DNA from: Poindextera sp035604135 | GTDB lineage: Bacteria; Pseudomonadota; Alphaproteobacteria; Caulobacterales; Caulobacteraceae | Length of the DNA stretch: 64,000 nucleotides | Direction: 5' to 3' | NCBI GenBank assembly: GCA_035604135.1 | Contig: DATNJB010000041.1 | Location: 1 to 64,000 of the forward strand | Part shown: piece by piece, positions 1 through 8,373 of the stretch | How the letters are laid out: each line of letters begins with the position of its first letter | How positions within the stretch are numbered: the first letter of the stretch is position 1 | Translations under genes and position numbers: made by a program | Notes under the pieces: model-generated | Told to the model about the DNA's origin: nothing | Seen by the model: the letters and a program-made list of their open reading frames with translations, nothing else | Databases searched by the model: none

Positions 1-910
1 CGTCCTCCACGATCCAGCCCACCAACTCGTCGAACGCCACGCCTCGGTGCGCCGCCTGCTCGGGAACGAGCGAAGTGGGCGTCATGCCGGGCTGGGTGTT
101 GACCTCCAACAGGACCAGAATGTCGTTAATGTCGTCATAACGGAGATCGGCGCGCGTAACGCCTCGGCAACCAAGCGCGGCATGCGCGAGCTCGGCCATG
201 CGCAGCGCGCGATCCCTTGCCGCATCAGGGATTCGCGCCGGCACCACGTGGGCGGAACCGTCCTCGCCGTACTTCGCCTCATAGTCGTAAAAGCCGGTGC
301 GCGGGATGATCTCGGTCACCGCCAGCGCCTTGCCGTCCATCACGGCGACGGCAAGCTCGAAGCCACGGACGTAGGGCTCGATCAGGACCTCCTCGCCGTA
401 GGTCCAGGTCGGCGACAACAGCTCGGTCGGCGGTGAATTCGCACCCTCGAACACCAGAAAGACGCCCACCGACGAGCCTTGCGCGTTCGGCTTGACCACA
501 TAGGGCGGCGGCATGACGTGCGCTCTCGCCGCTGCCAGGCGATCGAACAGGCCCCCGCCGGGCACGGCGACGCCGGCGGCCGCCATCACCGCTTTGGCCC
601 TGACCTTGTCCATGGCGAGCGCCGAGGCGAGCACCCCGCAGTGGGTGTAGGGAAGGCCGAGCGTCTCGAGCACGCCCTGCACGCAGCCGTCCTCGCCCCA
701 CTCGCCATGCAGCGCGTTGAAGACGACCTCGGGTTTGAGGGCAGTCAGCACCTGGGCGATGTCGCGGCCGGCGTCGATCCGGCTTACGCGCGCGCCCAGG
801 CGCTCCAAGGCGTCCGCGCACGCCGCGCCGGACACCAACGACACCTCGCGCTCGGACGAGAGTCCGCCGAGCAGAACGGCGACGTGCTGGCTTTCCAGGC
901 GCCCGGGCAT
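1..910 (-). CDS. ddl: D-alanine--D-alanine ligase (3' end off the left edge)
   Basis: ATP-grasp enzyme that joins two D-alanines for the peptidoglycan pentapeptide, in the cytoplasm. I translated this frame by hand; 303 residues are visible and no stop is reached before base 1, so only the C-terminal tip is missing. Visible: the N-terminal GGLSSEREVS motif (about residues 15-24), HGEWGEDG (68-75), the ATP-binding loop KPNAQGSSVGV (140-150), and the metal/substrate segment LLEVNTQPGMTPTSL (267-281). The ATG at 910-908 gives the family's standard N-terminus. In Caulobacterales ddl follows murB and precedes ftsQ; here a P450 gene separates it from murB, and ftsQ/ftsA/ftsZ would be expected beyond the left edge. 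Confidence 0.95.
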   Translation of the reverse strand, partial: MPGRLESQHVAVLLGGLSSEREVSLVSGAACADALERLGARVSRIDAGRDIAQVLTALKPEVVFNALHGEWGEDGCVQGVLETLGLPYTHCGVLASALAMDKVRAKAVMAAAGVAVPGGGLFDRLAAARAHVMPPPYVVKPNAQGSSVGVFLVFEGANSPPTELLSPTWTYGEEVLIEPYVRGFELAVAVMDGKALAVTEIIPRTGFYDYEAKYGEDGSAHVVPARIPDAARDRALRMAELAHAALGCRGVTRADLRYDDINDILVLLEVNTQPGMTPTSLVPEQAAHRGVAFDELVGWIVED

Positions 911-999
911 GGCGGAATCCGAATCTCTCAAGGCGGCGGTAAGCGGGTGTTAAGCCCGATCGCCTAGCAGGGAAAGCGGACCAGAACGGACCAGGTGGG

Positions 1000-1305
1000 A
1001 TGTCTTCGTTCCAGATCGTGAATGGCTATGTCTGCCTCGACTGCAGCGACGTGGCCCTGGCGCAGAAAGGTATCAATCCCGCGCATCCGCCGAATAGTCC
1101 CAGCGCCTCCACCCAGAGCGATGGCTCACCCGGCGCGCAGGGGTCCAGCAATGCCCAGAGCACGCCGGCAGTGACATTCGGCGGCAGCTTGAGCCAGACA
1201 CAGGCCGCGGCCGCGGTGCAACCCTCGGACGGTTCAACCGCCACCGCGACCACCTTCCAGCCCCCGCCCAGCCAGACCGGCGGCCAGCTGAACCTGTACG
1301 CCTAG
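1000..1305 (+). CDS. small hypothetical protein, Ser/Gln/Pro-rich
   Basis: 101 residues: a structured-looking start containing CLDC (about residues 12-15) followed by a low-complexity tail rich in Ser, Thr, Gln, Ala and Pro. A weak GGTGGG-type ribosome site lies just before the ATG. It is divergent from ddl and convergent with the P450 gene (stops 3 bp apart), filling the gap exactly, and no competing gene lies on the other strand. I do not recognise a domain. The disordered tail and absence of a signal peptide suggest a small cytoplasmic protein; function unknown. Confidence 0.55.
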   Translation: MSSFQIVNGYVCLDCSDVALAQKGINPAHPPNSPSASTQSDGSPGAQGSSNAQSTPAVTFGGSLSQTQAAAAVQPSDGSTATATTFQPPPSQTGGQLNLYA

Positions 1306-1307
1306 CC

Positions 1308-2699
1308 TCAGGGCGCTCGGCGCTCGAGGATCATCTTCATCCCGTTCAGCGGCCGAAGCGTGATGCGCGCCTGCAGGCGGATGTCCTGGCCCGGCGACAG
1401 CTTCGGGCTGAACCGCTGGGCCAGCGTAGCCAAGATGAGGGTCGCCTCGGTGGTCGCCAGCGCCGCGCCAATGCAGATGCGCGGGCCGCCGCCGAACGGC
1501 ATGTAGGCGAACCTTGGTCGCGATACGGCCTTCTCGGGTGCGAACCGCTCGGGATCGAACCGCTCGGGACGGTCCCACAGTTTCCGGTGCCGGTGCATGA
1601 CCCAGGGCGCGACGCCGACCTGGGTCCCCGCCTTGACCTTGACGCCGCAGACCACATCGTCCTTGAGCGCGACGCGGGTCGAGATGCCGGGGGCCGGCGG
1701 ATAGAGGCGCATCGCTTCGTCGATGACCATGCGGGTGTAGACGAGCTTTGGCAGATCCTCGGCCGTCGGCGCACGTTCGCCGAGGACCGCGTCGAGTTCG
1801 GCGTGCAGTTTCTCGGCGGCGGCCGGATGCTGTGAGAGCAGGTACCAGACCCAGGTCATGGTCACTGCGGTGGTCTCGTGGCCGGCCATGAAGATGGTCA
1901 GCACCTCGTCGCGCACCTCGGTGGCGTTCATCCCGGCGCCGTTGTCCGGATCCTTGGCCGCGATCAGCCGCGTGAGCAGATCCTTGGGCGCCGTATCGAG
2001 CGCCTTCTCGCGCGCCGCGATCAGGCGGTAGATCGCGGCGTCCATCGAGCTGAAGTCGGCGTGAATCTCGTCTTCTTTCCGCTGCATGCGCATCGGTCCG
2101 ATGATGGGCAGCACGTCCAGGATCGAGAAATTGAGCGCGCGTTGGGTGCGCCCGAGCGCGCTGCCGGTCACCGCGATCAACTCGTCGGCATCGGAGGAGA
2201 ACATCGTCTTGCAGATGATCTGCAGGGTGAGTGCGGTCATCTCCTCGGAGATGTCGACCTCGGCGCCCTCGCCCAGCTGCTGCCAGTGCTTGCGGAACGT
2301 CTCCGACGTCTCGGCCATGGCGGGCGCGTAGGACTGGACGCTGCGCGGGTCAAAGGCCGGCGCCATGACCTTGCGGTGGGTGCGCCATTTCTCGCCGTCG
2401 CTCGACAGCAGCCCCTCGCCGAACATGGCCGAGAAGAAGCGCTTCTCCATGTCGGTCTTCGGATAGTTGGCCACGTTGTCGAGCAGAACGTGGCGCACGC
2501 CGTCAGGGTCGCTGACAAAGACGCCGCCGCCGAGGACGGACTTCGAGACATAGACCGGCGTCTCGTAGACAACCGCCGGCAGCGTCTCCCACTGGTTGGG
2601 GGGCTGGCGCTTGAACAGGCTCCAGAACGACGCCGGCTTCGCCGGCGGCGGCGCGGTCCCGGCCAGGAACGGTTCTTCGGCGATATCGGCGACGGTCAT
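1308..2699 (-). CDS. cytochrome P450
   Basis: Heme-thiolate monooxygenase of 463 residues, normal length for a soluble bacterial P450. All signatures are present: I-helix AGHETT (272-277) with the oxygen-activating Thr, K-helix ExxR as E328-A-M-R331, and the heme loop FGGGPRICIG (402-411) with Cys409 as the iron ligand. No membrane anchor is seen at the N-terminus. The general look (EAMRLYPPAPG, PERFDPERF) is of the CYP4/CYP102-like fatty-acid/terpene hydroxylase branch, but the substrate cannot be told. It sits between murB and ddl on the same strand, and no ferredoxin or reductase gene is next to it. Confidence 0.93.
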   Translation of the reverse strand: MTVADIAEEPFLAGTAPPPAKPASFWSLFKRQPPNQWETLPAVVYETPVYVSKSVLGGGVFVSDPDGVRHVLLDNVANYPKTDMEKRFFSAMFGEGLLSSDGEKWRTHRKVMAPAFDPRSVQSYAPAMAETSETFRKHWQQLGEGAEVDISEEMTALTLQIICKTMFSSDADELIAVTGSALGRTQRALNFSILDVLPIIGPMRMQRKEDEIHADFSSMDAAIYRLIAAREKALDTAPKDLLTRLIAAKDPDNGAGMNATEVRDEVLTIFMAGHETTAVTMTWVWYLLSQHPAAAEKLHAELDAVLGERAPTAEDLPKLVYTRMVIDEAMRLYPPAPGISTRVALKDDVVCGVKVKAGTQVGVAPWVMHRHRKLWDRPERFDPERFAPEKAVSRPRFAYMPFGGGPRICIGAALATTEATLILATLAQRFSPKLSPGQDIRLQARITLRPLNGMKMILERRAP

Positions 2700-2775
2700 C
2701 GGTCTGAAAGCCTTGAAAGGTCTTTGCAGGACCGAGGGTAACCGAAAGCCCGCCGCCGGCGGCCTTAATTCGGGT

Positions 2776-3687
2776 TCAGGTTTCGCGGCGCCGGCCGATG
2801 CGCTTGATCTCCCACTCGAGGTCGACGCCGAACTTGGCGAGGACTTCGGCGCGCACCGTCTCGCCCAGGCCCTCGAGGTCGGCGGCGCTCGCCTCGCCGG
2901 CGTTGATCAGGAAGTTGGCGTGCTGTTCGGAAAACCGCGCCTGCCCGCGCGGCTTGCCGCGCCAGCCGGCGGCGTCGACCAGCCGCCAGGCGCTGTCGCC
3001 GGGGGGATTCTTGAACGTTGAGCCACCGGTTTTCTCGCGAATGGGCTGGGTGGACTCCCGGCGCGCCGTGATCTCCTGCATGCGCGCTTCGATAGCGGCG
3101 GGGTGGTCGGATTGGCCCTGAAAGAGCGCGCCGGTGAAGACGAGCGGCCGCGCGGCCGCCGCCTTCGACTTGCGGTAGGCGTAGTCCATTTGGGCGTTGG
3201 AGAGCGCGACGCGCTCGCCGTCTCGGGCAACGGCATAGGCTTCTACGAGCACGTCCTTTGTCTCGGTCCCATAGCAGCCGGCGTTCATGACGCAGGCGCC
3301 GCCGACCGTCCCGGGCACGCCGCGATAGAATTCGAGGCCCGCGATCCCCGCCTTCGCCGCCTCGCGCGCGAGATTGGCGTCCAGCGCCGCGGCGCCGGCG
3401 AAGATGCGGCCCTCGCCGCGCCCCTCGATGCTGGCGAAGGCGCGGCCAAGCCGGATCACCACGCCGTCGACCCCGCCGTCGCGAACGAGCAGGTTCGAAC
3501 CGACGCCGATAGGCGTGACCGGGACATCCGGGTCCAGCCCGCGCAGGAAGCCGGCGAGGTCATCCTCGTCCTCGGGCAGGAAGAGCACGTCGGCCGGCCC
3601 GCCGACGCGAAGCCAGGTGAAGGGCGCGAGCGGCTCGTCGAACAAGAGCTTGCCGCGCGCCGGCGGCAGCCGGTCGCGCCAGCTCAT
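2776..3687 (-). CDS. murB: UDP-N-acetylenolpyruvoylglucosamine reductase MurB
   Basis: FAD enzyme that reduces UDP-GlcNAc-enolpyruvate to UDP-MurNAc. 303 residues. Visible: FAD-binding TWLRVGGPADVLF (about 24-36), the GVPGTVGGACVMNAGCYG flavin segment (about 125-142), the proton-donor Ser in GSTFKNP, and the C-terminal EQHANFLIN motif. The lack of the E. coli-type inserted loop makes it a short, type II MurB. The ATG overlaps the end of murC by 4 bp, so the two are translationally coupled. The gene downstream is a P450 rather than the usual ddl. Confidence 0.96.
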   Translation of the reverse strand: MSWRDRLPPARGKLLFDEPLAPFTWLRVGGPADVLFLPEDEDDLAGFLRGLDPDVPVTPIGVGSNLLVRDGGVDGVVIRLGRAFASIEGRGEGRIFAGAAALDANLAREAAKAGIAGLEFYRGVPGTVGGACVMNAGCYGTETKDVLVEAYAVARDGERVALSNAQMDYAYRKSKAAAARPLVFTGALFQGQSDHPAAIEARMQEITARRESTQPIREKTGGSTFKNPPGDSAWRLVDAAGWRGKPRGQARFSEQHANFLINAGEASAADLEGLGETVRAEVLAKFGVDLEWEIKRIGRRRET

Positions 3688-5099
3688 GGAACCGGCAACG
3701 CCTCGAGCTCAGCCGGCAACGCGTGCGCCCAGCCGGTGATGTCGCCGGCGCCGAGACAGACGACGAGGTCGCCCTCTTTCGCCTCTTCGGCCACCACGGC
3801 CGCCAGTTCGTCGGGACCGCCGAGCGGCACGACCCGGCGATGGCCCCAGCGGCGCAGGCCTTCGACCAACGCGTCGCGCGACGCGCCATCGATCGGCGCC
3901 TCGCCGGCCGGGTAGACCTCGGCGACGATCACGACGTCGGCGTCGTTGAAACAGGCGCAGAACTCCTCGAACAGGCCCGCGAGCCTGGAGTAACGGTGCG
4001 GCTGGACCACCGCGATCACCCGCCCGTTCGTGACCCCGCGGGCGGCCCTGAGCGCGGCGGCGATCTCGACCGGGTGATGGCCGTAGTCGTCGATCACGCG
4101 CACGCCGCGCGCTTCGCCGGTCGGCGTAAAGCGGCGCTTCACGCCCGAAAACCCGGCCAGCCCCTTGCGGATGGCGTCCTCCGCGACGCCGAGTTCGCGC
4201 GCCACGGCGACGGCGGCGAGCGCGTTCGTCACATTGTGCTCGCCGGCCATGGGCAGCATCAGGTCGGCGATCACGGTCGCCGCGCCGTTCAGCGGCGTGA
4301 CCGCGACGTCGAACGTTGAGCCAGAAGCGCCGGCGGCGATGTTGATCGCCCGGATCTCGGCCTGCGGGTTCAAGCCATAGGTCACGAGGCGGCGGTTCTC
4401 GACCTTGGCGGCCAGCGCCTGCACCTCCGGATGGTCGGTGCACAGCACCGCGAAGCCATAGAAGGGGATGTTCTCGACGAAATCCTGGAACGCCCGCTTG
4501 ACCGCATCGAACTCGCCGTAGTGGTCGAGGTGCTCGGGATCGATGTTGGTGACGACGGCGATGGTCGACTTCAGCCTGAGGAAGCTGCCGTCGCTCTCGT
4601 CGGCTTCCACAACCATCCACTCGCCCTCGCCCACCTTCGCGTTGGCACCATAGGCGTTGATGATGCCGCCGTTGACGACGGTCGGATCGAGCCCGCCAGC
4701 GTCGAGCAGGGCCGCGACCATGGACGTGGTCGTGGTCTTGCCGTGGGTTCCGCCGACGGCGACGGAGTGCTGCAGCCGCATGAGCTCGGCCAGCATCTCG
4801 GCGCGGCGCACGAGCGGCAGCCGCCGCTCGCGCGCGGCGGTGATCTCTGGATTGTCCGGCTTGATCGCGGTCGAGAACACGACCGCCGAAGCGCCGTCCA
4901 GCTGCGCCGCGTCGTGGCCGATGAAGATCTTAGCGCCCAGAGCCTGCAGCCGTTCGGTGTTGGGGGACGCGCGCGCGTCCGAGCCCTGCACCACGTAGCC
5001 AATGCGCAGCATGATCTCGGCGATGCCGCTCATGCCGATGCCGCCGATGCCCACGAAGTGGACGGGTCCGAGGTCGAAGGGGACCGGGCGGGGATGCAT
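3684..5099 (-). CDS. murC: UDP-N-acetylmuramate--L-alanine ligase MurC
   Basis: Mur ligase adding L-Ala to UDP-MurNAc in the cytoplasm. 471 residues, three-domain layout: N-terminal HFVGIGGIGMSG (about 14-25), ATP loop GGTHGKTTTTSM (about 116-127), EADESDGSFL (about 165-174) and the C-terminal DDYGHHPVEI motif typical of MurC. It heads a minus-strand murC-murB(-P450-ddl) unit. Normally it would directly follow murG; here murG is 22 kb away on the other strand. The ATG at 5099 is preceded by a hairpin (5100-5134) that includes part of a possible AGGA ribosome site. Confidence 0.97.
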   Translation of the reverse strand: MHPRPVPFDLGPVHFVGIGGIGMSGIAEIMLRIGYVVQGSDARASPNTERLQALGAKIFIGHDAAQLDGASAVVFSTAIKPDNPEITAARERRLPLVRRAEMLAELMRLQHSVAVGGTHGKTTTTSMVAALLDAGGLDPTVVNGGIINAYGANAKVGEGEWMVVEADESDGSFLRLKSTIAVVTNIDPEHLDHYGEFDAVKRAFQDFVENIPFYGFAVLCTDHPEVQALAAKVENRRLVTYGLNPQAEIRAINIAAGASGSTFDVAVTPLNGAATVIADLMLPMAGEHNVTNALAAVAVARELGVAEDAIRKGLAGFSGVKRRFTPTGEARGVRVIDDYGHHPVEIAAALRAARGVTNGRVIAVVQPHRYSRLAGLFEEFCACFNDADVVIVAEVYPAGEAPIDGASRDALVEGLRRWGHRRVVPLGGPDELAAVVAEEAKEGDLVVCLGAGDITGWAHALPAELEALPVP

Positions 5100-5134
5100 C
5101 GCGGATCCTGACTAGACGATTTGCCCGATCCGCG
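5100..5134 (-). promoter_or_regulatory. hairpin abutting the murC start codon
   Basis: Bases 5100-5107 (CGCGGATC) and 5127-5134 (GATCCGCG) form a perfect 8-bp stem with a 19-nt loop, ending one base before the murC ATG. On the minus strand the likely ribosome site AGGA overlaps the 3' arm. It could modulate murC translation, or may be a chance palindrome; it also lies at the inferred inversion breakpoint. Confidence 0.4.
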
Positions 5135-5158
5135 ACAGCCGCGCTTCGGTTGGACCCG

Positions 5159-7036
5159 TCACCGTGCACGCAAGCCGTAGACCGCCTCGCAGAACTTGCT
5201 CTCGTCGCCGGAGAAGAAGCGGGCCTCGAGATCGACCCGCTTGGCGGCCCGGCGACAGCGCGTGAGCCAGGCTTTGTCGTTTATGAGCCGCGCGGCCGCG
5301 GCGACGTACTCGTCCTCGGTTTCGGCCATCAGGTCTTCCGGCAGCCCAAGCCGGCGGAAGATGGCCAGGTCGGCATGGGAATGGGCTTCAGGCCCGTCGA
5401 GGCAGACTCCCGGCAGGCCTAGCGAGACCGCATCGATGATGCTGTTCATGTTCCCATACGGGAACGGGCAAAGGAAAAACGCGCAGGCGAGCAGCCGCTG
5501 CATGTAGGCGTCGTGAGGAACCTCGTTGTGCACGACCGCGCCCGGCAGCTGCCGCTTGATCTCGCGCTCGAGGTAGAAATAGGCGATCCCACGCGCGCCG
5601 AGCGGGAAGAAGTGGAACTCGATCGGCCGCTCGGCCGCCTGCGCGATGCGGGCGAGCGCCCCGAGCAGGAAGGAATTGATCTTCATCACCGAGGCGGGGA
5701 TGGCGATCTTCAGCACCTCGCCGGCCGTCGGATCGCCGGCCGCCGCCTGCGCGACGCCGACCGCCGGGTCGATGGCTCGCGGCGTGTAAGGGAAGGCGTC
5801 GGGCGGCAACAGCAGCAGCTTTTCCGAGTAGCAGGTCTTGGACTTCACGAAGTCCTCGGGCAGGACCATGTAGTCGATCGTCGGACTCATGGTCGTCGCG
5901 GTGTGGCCGTAGGAGACGCACTGCACCGGCGCCAGCCTGAGCGACGCCAAGGCGATCGCCGTGATCGTCAGGCCGACGCCCAGATGGAAGACGATGTCCG
6001 GGTCGCGCTCGAGGATGGCGTCGCCGACCGCCTTGGTCACCGTCACCAGGTCCGCCGTCGGAAAGCGGATGATGTCGTCGAAGCAGCTCAGGACGTCCGG
6101 CTCCTTGGGGTCGCCGTGCAGGACGCCAATGACCTCGAACCGCTCGCGCAGAGCGCGCACGGCGCGCGAATGGGTGCGGTAGATGGCGTGGCCGAGCGAA
6201 TAGTGTTCGGTGACGATGATGATGCGGGGCTTCTCGCGCTTCGACCGCGGCTTGCCAGGATCAAACTCGGCGCAGCCGCCGGCCAGGCAGGCGCGGCGCA
6301 TCTGCGCCATCAGGTCGGCCTTCAGCTTGTGCTTGTCGGCGTCCATCGCATAGCTCGAGTGGCAGTAGGGCTCGGTCAACTTCTGGATGAGGACGGTGCC
6401 GAGCGTGACGTCGCCGAACTTGCCCGGCAGCCACTTGAGCATGCGCTCGCGGAAGGCGCAGGCGCGTGGCGTTACGCAGATGCGCGCCGACAGATAGGCG
6501 ATCAGCGCCACGATGGTCGCGGCCCGATTGGCGCCGAGGCTCTCGTCGAAGTTGATATCCATGATCGACGACGAGGGCATGAAGAGGAGCAGGAAGGCGC
6601 CGAGGTTGGTTGCGTTGAGCCGCCACTGCCCGCCGGCGCCGCCCCCGAAGTGGGCGGCCAGGTGGTCCGTCGACTGGAAGCCGCTGATGGCGAAGATGTT
6701 GTCGAGCCAGCGGTGCTGGGCGAACAGCACCTCGGTCGCCATCGGCGAGATGGCGTGGCCGCCGTTCACGATCAGGTCGCTGAATCCCGCCGCGAAGCGG
6801 GTGGCGAACCGCTGGTAGTAGTCCTTCAGCTCGATGCCGGGCGGCACGCCGCCGAGATCGAAGTTCTCGATCGCCCCCATCGTGCGATCGATCGAGTCCA
6901 ACATGGCCAGCGCGATCGGCACGGCCCTGGCATATTCGCGCCTCGCGATGGCGAGCTCGAACTCGACGAGCGACGGCGCCGGCTGTGGGGCGGGCGCGGC
7001 CAGCGAAGCGGCGATCGGGGTTGTCGACCCGGCCAT
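5159..7036 (-). CDS. HMW1C-like (GT41-type) glycosyltransferase
   Basis: 625 residues, close to the roughly 620 of HMW1C/NGT enzymes, cytoplasmic inverting transferases that put glucose or galactose on Asn of adhesins. The C-terminal part is closely similar to that family: PFPYGNMNSIID (524-535), then LGLPGVCLDGPEAHSHAD, IFRRLGLP and a DEYV segment. The N-terminal ~250 residues look all-helical, as in the HMW1C AAD domain, followed by a Rossmann-like IIIVTEHYSLGHA start of the GT-B core (about 265-277). There is no signal peptide or TPR array. It begins 22 bp after atpF and is probably co-transcribed with the F0 operon. No HMW1A/B-type adhesin is in the window. The acceptor is unknown; the family call is by recalled similarity. 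Confidence 0.8.
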   Translation of the reverse strand: MAGSTTPIAASLAAPAPQPAPSLVEFELAIARREYARAVPIALAMLDSIDRTMGAIENFDLGGVPPGIELKDYYQRFATRFAAGFSDLIVNGGHAISPMATEVLFAQHRWLDNIFAISGFQSTDHLAAHFGGGAGGQWRLNATNLGAFLLLFMPSSSIMDINFDESLGANRAATIVALIAYLSARICVTPRACAFRERMLKWLPGKFGDVTLGTVLIQKLTEPYCHSSYAMDADKHKLKADLMAQMRRACLAGGCAEFDPGKPRSKREKPRIIIVTEHYSLGHAIYRTHSRAVRALRERFEVIGVLHGDPKEPDVLSCFDDIIRFPTADLVTVTKAVGDAILERDPDIVFHLGVGLTITAIALASLRLAPVQCVSYGHTATTMSPTIDYMVLPEDFVKSKTCYSEKLLLLPPDAFPYTPRAIDPAVGVAQAAAGDPTAGEVLKIAIPASVMKINSFLLGALARIAQAAERPIEFHFFPLGARGIAYFYLEREIKRQLPGAVVHNEVPHDAYMQRLLACAFFLCPFPYGNMNSIIDAVSLGLPGVCLDGPEAHSHADLAIFRRLGLPEDLMAETEDEYVAAAARLINDKAWLTRCRRAAKRVDLEARFFSGDESKFCEAVYGLRAR

Positions 7037-7058
7037 GTTGTCGGGCGGGGGCGCGGGG

Positions 7059-7550
7059 CTACCCCAGGCGCTGCGCCAGTTCGTCGACGGCGCGGTCGAC
7101 GAGCGGGTCCGAGCCGAGCCCCTTAAGCCGCTCGGCCATCACCGCCTCGGCGAGCGCGGCGGCGGCTTCGGCGGCGGCCGCCTTGACGTCCTGGGCGGCT
7201 TTCGCTTCGGCATTGGCGATCTGCCGCTCGGCCATGGCGCGCCGCCGTTCGATCTGGTCGGCAAGCCTCACCTCCGCTTCGGCGCGCAGCCGCGCCGCGT
7301 CGGCCTCGGCGTTGGCAAGGATCTCGGCGGCCATCTTCTCGGCAGCCTCGCGCTGGGTCGTGATCTGCGCGAGCAGGGCTTGCGCCTCCTGCCGCAGCCG
7401 GAGCGCCTCGTCGAGCTCGGCTCTGACCCTCGCGCCGCGCGCGTCGAGCGCCTTCAGCGCCATCCCAGGGACCTTGGCGTAGACCAGGATGCCGAAAAGC
7501 ACCAAAAGGCCGACGGCGATCCAAAACTCCGCATCCGTAATCAGGCTCAT
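7059..7550 (-). CDS. atpF: F0F1 ATP synthase subunit b
   Basis: 163 residues: one N-terminal membrane segment (about 7-25, WIAVGLLVLFGILVYAKV) followed by a long Ala/Glu/Arg-rich coiled coil, the classic peripheral-stalk b subunit joining the membrane sector to F1. It overlaps the preceding atpF' gene by 4 bp and is the last ATP synthase gene of this F0 operon. As in other alphaproteobacteria the F1 genes are not adjacent. Confidence 0.95.
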   Translation of the reverse strand: MSLITDAEFWIAVGLLVLFGILVYAKVPGMALKALDARGARVRAELDEALRLRQEAQALLAQITTQREAAEKMAAEILANAEADAARLRAEAEVRLADQIERRRAMAERQIANAEAKAAQDVKAAAAEAAAALAEAVMAERLKGLGSDPLVDRAVDELAQRLG

Positions 7551-8098
7551 GGCTCGCCGACCCTGGCCTGGGCGGCTCGCAGCTGACCGACGGTCGGCAC
7601 GGCGCCGGTCAATCGTTCCACCATCGCCGAGGCCGCCTGCAGCGCAATCTCCCGCACGTGGGCCATCGCCTCATCTCGTGCGGTCAATATCCGAACTTCG
7701 GCGTGCGCCAGCGTCTCCGCCAGCCGCGCCTGCTCGCGCGCATCCGCCGCGACAGCCGCTTCCTGCGCCCGCGTCTTGGCCCCGAGCGCCATCCGGTGAG
7801 CGCGAGCACGCGCCTCGGCCATCTCGTTGGCGGCCGTGGCCGCCTGGGCGTCGGCCTGTTCCTTCAGTCGCCGCGCGTCCCCGATGTCGCCGGCGATGCG
7901 GTCCTCGCGCGCCCCGATCGTCCCGCTGATCCGCGGCACGAACACGCGGGCGAACAGCATGAACATGACCGCGAAGATGAACAGCAGCCAGACCGCTTGG
8001 CCTGGCCACTGGGCCATGTCGAATTGCGGCAGGCCACTCGCGCCCGCATCTGCGGGCGCGGTCGAAGCTTGGGTCGCGGGCGTCGGCAAGGCGGGCAT
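7547..8098 (-). CDS. F0F1 ATP synthase subunit b' (AtpF2/AtpG)
   Basis: 183 residues. An Ala/Pro-rich N-terminal extension (about 1-25) is followed by a membrane helix (about 35-53, VWLLFIFAVMFMLFARVF) and then a helical stalk. Photosynthetic bacteria and alphaproteobacteria use a b/b' heterodimer, and this one sits between atpE and atpF as expected. Stop and start overlap with atpF, indicating coupled translation and matched stoichiometry. Confidence 0.94.
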   Translation of the reverse strand: MPALPTPATQASTAPADAGASGLPQFDMAQWPGQAVWLLFIFAVMFMLFARVFVPRISGTIGAREDRIAGDIGDARRLKEQADAQAATAANEMAEARARAHRMALGAKTRAQEAAVAADAREQARLAETLAHAEVRILTARDEAMAHVREIALQAASAMVERLTGAVPTVGQLRAAQARVGEP

Positions 8099-8111
8099 GG
8101 ACGGGCGTTCG

Positions 8112-8342
8112 TCAGACTTTCACGAACAGAATGATGAAGCCCATGACGAGCCCGAAGATGCCCATCGATTCCGCTAGCGCCATGCCCAGGAAGAGCCAGA
8201 CGCGCTCGCCTGCGGCCGCGGCCGGATTGCGGATGGCGGCTTGCAGATAGCCGCCGAACAGGATGCCAAGGCCAGCGCCGGCCCCGATGAGGCCGGTCAT
8301 GGCCAGGCCGGCGCCGATGTATTTGGCGGCTGTAACGTCCAT
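8112..8342 (-). CDS. atpE: F0F1 ATP synthase subunit c
   Basis: 76-residue hairpin of two membrane helices forming the rotor ring. The Gly-rich first helix (GAGAGLGILFG, about 20-30), the polar loop RNP (38-40) and the proton-carrying Glu58 (ALAES) in the second helix are all present. The ion-binding region shows no extra polar residues of a Na+ site, so it is inferred to be H+ driven. Third gene of the atpI-B-E-F'-F operon. Confidence 0.97.
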   Translation of the reverse strand: MDVTAAKYIGAGLAMTGLIGAGAGLGILFGGYLQAAIRNPAAAAGERVWLFLGMALAESMGIFGLVMGFIILFVKV

Positions 8343-8373
8343 GTCGAGAAGATCCCCTTGGTTAGGTTGGAGT

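Noticed and set aside
5513..7126. 537-aa plus-strand ORF antisense to the HMW1C-like gene
   Set aside because: Arg/Gly/Asp/His-rich composition without any domain; the minus-strand frame has clear family motifs. High GC makes such long shadows common here.
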